From an uncultured Prevotella sp. (GTDB lineage Bacteria > Bacteroidota > Bacteroidia > Bacteroidales > Bacteroidaceae): DNA of 64,000 bases. This document shows positions 59,660 to 64,000 of the stretch, piece after piece. The notes under the pieces are model-generated. The model ran no database searches, was not told where the DNA came from, and saw nothing but the letters and a program-made list of their open reading frames with translations. The position numbers and the translations under genes are program-made. How positions within the stretch are numbered: position 1 is the first letter of the stretch; each line of letters opens with the position of its first letter. The stretch spans positions 62,001 through 126,000 of the forward strand of contig CAKQPF010000001.1 of the NCBI GenBank assembly GCA_934256705.1, read 5' to 3'.

Positions 59660-60898
59660 ATGAATGACAAACTGATCAAAAGCAAGTCCACGGCCTTCTA
59701 CGAGATCCGTGATTACATCATGATATGCTTAGGCACCCTGCTCTACACCGGCGGCGTGTCTATCTTCATGCTCCCTTATGGTCTCACCATCGGAGGTGTC
59801 AGCGGTATTTCTTCCATCATCTATTATGCCACAAACATTCCCGTATCCATCAGCTACGGTGTCATCAACGCATGTTTCCTCATCGTGGCCATCAAGGTGT
59901 TGGGATGGAAATTCTGCTTCAAGACAATAGCCGGCGTCGCCTCATCCACGCTGTGGTACTCCGTATGGCAGCTCTTCCTGCAGAATTCCGCCGGAGAGTG
60001 GCCTCACGTCTGCGGCGACCAGATATTCATGGCGTGCATCCTCGGACCGCTCTTCTGCGGTATCGGACTCAGCATCAGCTTCGAAAACCATGGTTCGATG
60101 GGAGGAACGGATATCATAGCCGCCATCGTCAACAAGTATAAGGATGTCAGCCTCGGACAGATCATCCTTCTCTGCGACGTGCTCATCATCTCCAGCTGTT
60201 ACTTCGTCTTCCACGACATCGAGCGCGTCATCTTCGGCTATGTCATCATGATCGTGTGCTCCGTCACCCTCGACACCTGTATGCGTCGTATGCATCAGGC
60301 CGTGCGCTTCGAGATATACTCCCGCAACTATGCCAAGATAGCCGACGAAATCAATGAGGAAGGCTTCGGCATCACCGTACTCGACGGCTTCGGATGGTAC
60401 ACCAGGTCCGAGCGAAAGATGCTCGTCTGCATCTGCTCACGCCGCTATCAGGACATCATCATGCAGGCCATCAAGCGTGTAGATCCTTATGCGTTCTTCT
60501 CCGTCAGCAATGTCACCAACGTATATGGAAACGGATTCAGCGCCATCAAGAGCCGACTCAAGAACCAGAAACCTATCCTCGCCTTCGCCACTGACGACGA
60601 GGCGCTCATCAATAATGCAAGGCAGCTCATGGGCGACACCATGGAGATACGCTCCCTCGCTGACATCGGTTGCCATGACGACCTCCCGCAGACCCACGAG
60701 ACAATAGAGAAGAATGCACAGGAGAAGGTGCGTTATGTCCACAAGTACTACGGCTTCGACTGCTTCGCGCAGTGCACAGAAGGCGACCGTGAGGCATATT
60801 CACTCATCTATCATCATAACACCTACAAATTCGACAATCTCCAGGGCGTCAGCGACTTCCTCCACCAGCAGTTCCAAAGCAAAGGCAAGAAGAAGTAA
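59660..60898 (+). CDS. YitT-family membrane protein with decayed RdgB-like tail
   Basis: 412 residues from the ATG at 59660. The N-terminal half (about 1-205) is the YitT membrane domain with five or six helices (MICLGTLLYTGGVSIFMLP, GSMGGTDIIAAIVNKY). About 210-290 is the DUF2179-type cytosolic domain (GFGITVLDGFGWYTRSERKML). The tail (about 298-400) aligns with the RdgB domain of the next gene (KPILAFATDDEALINN, THETIEKNAQEKVRYV, YYGFDCFAQCT) but has lost the NxxK, DD, GFGYDP and SHR motifs and about half its length. It is expected to be inactive as a pyrophosphatase. Confidence 0.85.
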   Translation: MNDKLIKSKSTAFYEIRDYIMICLGTLLYTGGVSIFMLPYGLTIGGVSGISSIIYYATNIPVSISYGVINACFLIVAIKVLGWKFCFKTIAGVASSTLWYSVWQLFLQNSAGEWPHVCGDQIFMACILGPLFCGIGLSISFENHGSMGGTDIIAAIVNKYKDVSLGQIILLCDVLIISSCYFVFHDIERVIFGYVIMIVCSVTLDTCMRRMHQAVRFEIYSRNYAKIADEINEEGFGITVLDGFGWYTRSERKMLVCICSRRYQDIIMQAIKRVDPYAFFSVSNVTNVYGNGFSAIKSRLKNQKPILAFATDDEALINNARQLMGDTMEIRSLADIGCHDDLPQTHETIEKNAQEKVRYVHKYYGFDCFAQCTEGDREAYSLIYHHNTYKFDNLQGVSDFLHQQFQSKGKKK

Positions 60899-60904
60899 CA
60901 GGAA

Positions 60905-60955
60905 TCAGCATTATGCATTATGAATTATGCATTATGAATTATGCATTATGAATTA
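60905..60955. repeat. ATTATGCATTATGAATT array
   Basis: Three and a half tandem units between the two yitT-like genes, leading into a covarying hairpin. Confidence 0.8.
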
Positions 60956-60974
60956 AGAGTTGTCCGCCACTGTG

Positions 60975-60994
60975 TCGGGCGCGTTACCGCCCGA
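60975..60994 (+). repeat. covarying hairpin, copy 17 (CGGGC stem), before the yitT-rdgB fusion
   Basis: TCGGGC, loop GCGTTACC, GCCCGA; ATG 52 bases on. Confidence 0.88.
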
Positions 60995-61046
60995 TAGCAC
61001 AAGAACATCAATAACAGAAATACCAAAAAAACAAGAAAAAAAAGCA

Positions 61047-62552
61047 ATGACTAAATCCGCACTAAAGAAAGAAGTCATGGAATACGGCATGGTAGCCACA
61101 GGTACTCTCATGTACAGTATCGGCGTCACCGCATTCATGCTGCCTTACAAGCTCGCCACAGGCGGTCTCGCAGGTATCTGCGCCCTCATCTATTACGCCA
61201 CCGGACTGGAGATCGAAATCTCCTATGCCATCATCAACACCGTGCTGCTCCTCAGTTCCGCAAAACTCTTGGGATGGAAGTTCAGCGTCAAGTCCCTGTG
61301 GGGCTACGGTCTCATCACCTTCTGGCTCTGGCTCTGTCAGCGTATATTCGAAGACCCCGTCACCCACGAACTGCCGTTCATCCTCGGTGAGAACGAGGCA
61401 TTCATGGGATGTCTCCTCTGCGCCATCATCGAAGGCTTCGCCCTCGCGCTATGCTTCAATGCCAACGGCTCCACTGGCGGCACCGACATCATAGCCGCCG
61501 TCATCAACAGGTATCGGGACGTGTCCCTCGGCATGGCTATCATGGTGACCGACATCATCATCGTGGGCAGCTCATGGTGGGTGCTCCACGACGTGCGCAA
61601 GATTATCTTCGGCTTCGTGCTCCTCATCGTCTCCGCATTGACACTCGACTACTCCACACGACGCTTCCATCAGTCCATCATCGTATATATCTTCTCGCGA
61701 AACTACAAGCGGATATCGGATGCCATATCAAAGGCAGGATTCGGACTCACCGTGCTCGACGGCACAGGATGGTGGACCAGAACGGAGCGTAAGGTGCTCA
61801 TGTGCGTCTGCACCAAGCGCCACTCCCGTGAGGTGTTCGAAATCGTCAACAGCGTCGATCCTACTGCCTTCGTGTCCATCACCAACGCACAGAACGTATA
61901 TGGTGAAGGTTTCGACATGATGAAGATGAAGATGAAGGGACAGAAGCCTATCCTCGTCTTCTCCACCAACAATCAGCATAAGCTCGACGAAGTGAGCGAC
62001 ATCCTCAGCGAACGATTCGACGTGCGCTCACTTAAGGAGATAGGTTGCAACGACGAGCTACCTGAGACCCATCAGACCATCGAGGAGAACGCTCTCGAAA
62101 AGGCAAGCTATGTCAATGAGTTCTATGGCTTCGACTGCTTCGCTGACGACACTGCCCTTGAAATTGACGCTCTCGGTGGTGAGCCAGGCGTTTACAGTGC
62201 ACGCTACGCCAATGAGGACGGCAAGGACCACGACTCCAAGGCTAATATGGAGAAGGTGCTCAGGAAACTCGAAGGCAAGCACGGGGAAGAGCGCAAGGCG
62301 CGTTTCCGCACTGTCATCTCCCTTGTCTATCAGGGTGAGACCCACACCTTCGAGGGCATCATCAACGGTCACATCACAGAGCAGCCACAGGGCACCGACG
62401 GTTTCGGTTACGACCCTATCTTCATGCCTGACGGTTACGACCGCACCTTCGCACAGATGTCCGCCGAAGAGAAGAACCATATCTCTCACCGCGGTCTCGC
62501 AGTAGAGAAGCTTGCCAATTTCCTTGCCACGGCAAAGAAGAGCAAGAGATAG
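61047..62552 (+). CDS. YitT-family membrane protein fused to XTP/dITP diphosphatase (RdgB)
   Basis: 501 residues in one uninterrupted frame from the ATG at 61047. Residues about 1-205 are the YitT membrane domain (GTLMYSIGVTAFMLPYK, GSTGGTDIIAAVINRY). About 210-290 are the DUF2179 domain (GFGLTVLDGTGWWTRTERK). About 300-495 are a complete RdgB/Ham1 pyrophosphatase with FSTNNQHKLDEV, CFADDTALEID, GGEPGVYSARYA, GTDGFGYDPIFMPDG and ISHRGLAVEKL. RdgB removes ITP, XTP and dITP from the nucleotide pool. The fusion tethers it to the membrane. It is a tandem paralogue of the gene before it, whose RdgB part has decayed. Confidence 0.9.
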   Translation: MTKSALKKEVMEYGMVATGTLMYSIGVTAFMLPYKLATGGLAGICALIYYATGLEIEISYAIINTVLLLSSAKLLGWKFSVKSLWGYGLITFWLWLCQRIFEDPVTHELPFILGENEAFMGCLLCAIIEGFALALCFNANGSTGGTDIIAAVINRYRDVSLGMAIMVTDIIIVGSSWWVLHDVRKIIFGFVLLIVSALTLDYSTRRFHQSIIVYIFSRNYKRISDAISKAGFGLTVLDGTGWWTRTERKVLMCVCTKRHSREVFEIVNSVDPTAFVSITNAQNVYGEGFDMMKMKMKGQKPILVFSTNNQHKLDEVSDILSERFDVRSLKEIGCNDELPETHQTIEENALEKASYVNEFYGFDCFADDTALEIDALGGEPGVYSARYANEDGKDHDSKANMEKVLRKLEGKHGEERKARFRTVISLVYQGETHTFEGIINGHITEQPQGTDGFGYDPIFMPDGYDRTFAQMSAEEKNHISHRGLAVEKLANFLATAKKSKR

Positions 62553-62562
62553 ACATATAAGA

Positions 62563-62689
62563 AGTGAAAAGTGAAAAGTGAAGAGTGAAGAGTGAAGAGT
62601 GAAAAATCGCGCTGACGCAGTTGAATATTTGCTTGAATCGCAATGCCCGTCAGGCGATTTTTCACTTTTCACTTTTCACTCTTCACTAA
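62563..62689. repeat. GTGAAAAGTGA inverted repeat with CGCG core
   Basis: The left arm ends in AAAATCGCGCTGACGCAGTTG; the right arm is GGCGATTTTTCAC plus TTTTCACTTTTCACTCTTC. It separates the yitT-rdgB gene from the convergent smalltalk gene. Confidence 0.85.
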
Positions 62690-62700
62690 AGAAAAAGGAC

Positions 62701-62790
62701 TTACACCGCTCCCATTCCCAAAGTAGTAGCGATAGCAGTAAGCACAGAGATCATCATCTGTATCACGATTTGCCAAGTATTCTTCTTCAT
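62701..62790 (-). CDS. smalltalk-type small membrane peptide
   Basis: 29 residues: MKKNTWQIVIQMMISVLTAI then ATTLGMGAV. The MKKNTW start, central VLTAIATTLG and single hydrophobic helix match the 'smalltalk' peptides found beside HU-like DNA-binding proteins and cell-wall hydrolases in Bacteroidales. It is the last gene of a minus-strand run after the M15 peptidase and HU. Its role is unknown. Too short for most gene finders. Confidence 0.85.
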   Translation of the reverse strand: MKKNTWQIVIQMMISVLTAIATTLGMGAV

Positions 62791-62884
62791 TATTTTAAAT
62801 AAGTATTAGTAAGGTTAATAATAAGAAGAAAGAAGAAGAAGAACGTAATCCCAATTCTTCATTCTTCATTCTTCATTTAGAAAG

Positions 62885-62942
62885 AGCCACCGCGTCAGCG
62901 CGATTTTTCACTTTTCACTCTTCACTCTTCACTTTTCACTAA
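62885..62942. repeat. CGCGTCAGCGCGATTTTTCAC repeat, single arm
   Basis: GCCACCGCGTCAGCGCGATT then CTTTTCACTCTTCAC units, leading into a covarying hairpin as also seen before thiG. Confidence 0.75.
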
Positions 62943-62962
62943 AGCAAAGAAGAGCCACTGTG

Positions 62963-62982
62963 TCAGCCGCGTTACCGGCTGA
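62963..62982 (+). repeat. covarying hairpin, copy 18 (CAGCC stem)
   Basis: TCAGCC, loop GCGTTACC, GGCTGA. It lies between minus-strand genes, so unlike the others it is not upstream of a gene in its own orientation. Confidence 0.82.
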
Positions 62983-62996
62983 TGTCAGTTAGTTAC

Positions 62997-63049
62997 AACA
63001 ACCGCGTCAGCGCGATTTTTCACTCTTCACTTTTCACTTTTCACTAAAG
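62997..63049. repeat. CGCGTCAGCGCGATTTTTCAC repeat, single arm
   Basis: AACCGCGTCAGCGCGATTTT and three CACTTTTCAC-type units, directly after the HU stop. Confidence 0.75.
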
Positions 63050-63058
63050 CAAGAGGAC

Positions 63059-63526
63059 TTACACCTCCTCGCTGTTAGCGCCCTCTCCGTCCACTTTCTC
63101 GGAAGGAGTGGTCTCCACCTTTGACGGATCGTACTTCTGCAGTGAGGCTCCTCCCAGGAAGGTGCGGGTCACCTTGTTGGTAGCCACGTCCTTCTTGCCT
63201 GCGCTGACGAAGTTGACGCGCAGACCGCTCACGTTGCGGCTGATGGAGAAGTTCTCCGGCTTGTCAGCGCCCACGGTCTTGAGGCCGATCTTGAAGGTAC
63301 CGAAGCCGTCGAGCTTCACGGTGACGGAGTTCTGGAGCTGGTCGGTCATCACCTCCACGAGCTCAGCGATCACAGCGATCACGTCACTCTTCTTGAGGGT
63401 ACAGTTACGCTGGATGATGTCAGCCAGGCCATCGGTGTCGATGGTGTTGATCTGTACTGCACGACCATAGTAGAGGTTAGTTGAGTTCTTACGATTGTCA
63501 CGAACGATTTTGTAAAGCAATGCCAT
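63059..63526 (-). CDS. HU-family DNA-binding protein (HU-HIG type)
   Basis: 155 residues. The N-terminus is an HU-HIG-type start (MALLYKIVRDNRKNST), and the HU fold is seen in DIIQRNCTLKKSDVIAVIAELVEVM and VKLDGFGTFKIGLKT. The last 50 residues are an extra acidic and polar tail (KVETTPSEKVDGEGANSEEV). Proteins of this type in Bacteroidales occur next to smalltalk peptides and wall hydrolases, as here. It binds DNA; its targets are unknown. Confidence 0.92.
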   Translation of the reverse strand: MALLYKIVRDNRKNSTNLYYGRAVQINTIDTDGLADIIQRNCTLKKSDVIAVIAELVEVMTDQLQNSVTVKLDGFGTFKIGLKTVGADKPENFSISRNVSGLRVNFVSAGKKDVATNKVTRTFLGGASLQKYDPSKVETTPSEKVDGEGANSEEV

Positions 63527-63559
63527 AATGATAAAAAAATTAAAAGGTTAATAAATATG

Positions 63560-63600
63560 TGTTGTTTGGTTGTTTGGTTGTTTGGTTGTTTTGTTGTTGG
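63560..63600 (-). repeat. CAA-rich stretch upstream of HU
   Basis: On the minus strand this reads CAACAAAACAACCAAACAAC and CAAACAAC, about 35 bases before the HU start. Confidence 0.55.
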
Positions 63601-63616
63601 CTGTCGGTTGCCAGGA

Positions 63617-63703
63617 TTATGAATTATGAACTATGAATTATGAACTATGAATTATGAACTATGAATTATGAACTATGAATTATGAATTATGAATTATGAA
63701 TTA
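63617..63703. repeat. ATTATGAACTATGA repeat array
   Basis: Regular 14-base units ATTATGAACTATGA, then ATTATGA units: the most regular array of this family in the window. Confidence 0.85.
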
Positions 63704-63710
63704 CTTCCCA

Positions 63711-63751
63711 AACCGCATCAGCGCGATTTTTCACTCTTCACTTTTCACTAA
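63711..63751. repeat. CGCATCAGCGCGATTTTTCAC repeat, single arm
   Basis: ACCGCATCAGCGCGATTTTT then CACTCTTCACTTTTCACTAA. Confidence 0.7.
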
Positions 63752-63785
63752 TTAATATGTTGTTTAGCAAGGGAGGTCTTTACTA

Positions 63786-63822
63786 TCCAGCCTCCCCCTC
63801 ACAGGGGGATAAGAGGGGGTCT
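63786..63822. repeat. CCCCCTC/GAGGGGG palindrome after the peptidase gene
   Basis: CCTCCCCCTCACAGGGGG and ATAAGAGGGGGTC; it touches the stop codon of the minus-strand peptidase and may be its terminator. Confidence 0.7.
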
Positions 63823-64000
63823 TATACCTGATACTCCATTCTCCCCATCCCCCGGTTTTTCCCCCGGTCGCTGCGGTAGGACACGTGCAGGCAGTGTATC
63901 ACCTTCTTCTCGCCGCGCACCTCGATGAGCAACTGGTCGAAGGGCAGGTTAAGCCGGATGAAGTCATACATCTTCCGTCCCACCTCCGTACTGCCCACAT
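63822..64000 (-). CDS. M15-type peptidase (D-Ala-D-Ala carboxypeptidase family), C-terminal part
   Basis: The last 58 residues of a minus-strand gene cut by the window edge. VGRKMYDFIRLNLPFDQLLI followed by VIHCLHVSY and RSDRGKNRG matches the end of M15A-type zinc peptidases; the histidine in LHVSY is the expected last zinc ligand. These enzymes cut peptidoglycan stem peptides or act as endolysin-like hydrolases. Its position before HU and smalltalk fits the known Bacteroidales trio. The N-terminal domain and start are not visible. Confidence 0.75.
   Translation of the reverse strand, partial: VGSTEVGRKMYDFIRLNLPFDQLLIEVRGEKKVIHCLHVSYRSDRGKNRGMGRMEYQV

Overview
The window is chromosomal DNA of a Bacteroidales bacterium, most likely Prevotella/Segatella-like. 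The evidence is promoters of the Bacteroidetes form (TTTG, 19-20 bases, TAnnTTTG), a SusC/SusD pair, an HU-like protein with a 29-residue 'smalltalk' peptide, A-rich leaders instead of Shine-Dalgarno sites, and a CTC/GAC-rich codon style. No rRNA, tRNA or CRISPR array was seen.

Layout. 1-9630 is housekeeping: the 3' end of mnmG, apt, uvrC, dtd, deoC, a polyprenyl synthetase on the minus strand, and polA. Two perfect parS partition sites flank apt and a one-mismatch site lies in polA, so this is probably near the replication origin. 10080-15845 is a SusC/SusD transporter pair with a calcineurin-like phosphatase. 15908-23507 is a complete thiamine operon (thiD, thiS, thiE, thiG, thiC, thiF, thiH, tenI-like) behind a promoter, a TPP riboswitch and an intrinsic terminator. 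41816-46387 is metH-metF. 46536-51077 holds ychF, a four-helix-bundle gene set in repeats, lgt and a secreted protein; 51222-53108 is a rhamnogalacturonan lyase. 53338-62552 holds mutS (minus), a HigA-like regulator, leuS and two YitT-family membrane proteins, the second fused to a complete RdgB/ITPase domain and the first carrying a decayed remnant of one. The right edge has smalltalk, HU and the end of an M15 peptidase, all minus.

The most interesting region is 23677-40833, a colinear array of nine or ten genes: a two-helix peptide, a vWA-like lipoprotein, a small membrane protein, a tubulin-like protein, a 1403-residue actin/Hsp70-like ATPase with three inserted SAP-like repeats, a coiled-coil protein, a zinc-ribbon GTPase, an 823-residue protein resembling GTPase-associated protein 1, a membrane-anchored zinc-ribbon GTPase, and a TIR/coiled-coil/membrane-tail protein. 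It looks like an envelope-associated, NTP-driven assembly. Parts resemble predicted TRAFAC-GTPase conflict systems, but its function is inference.

Intergenic DNA is full of short dispersed repeats. The most striking is a 20-base hairpin (18 copies plus remnants) whose stem changes by compensatory substitution and which usually sits 20-80 bases before a start codon, in the direction of transcription. Other families are GTGAAAAGTGA inverted repeats around a CGCGTCAGCGCG core, ATTCATAATGCATA arrays, AGCATAGNTATTGC palindromes, CCCCCTC/GAGGGGG palindromes (one copy in frame inside uvrC), and CAA-rich leaders. Several supply start or stop codons.
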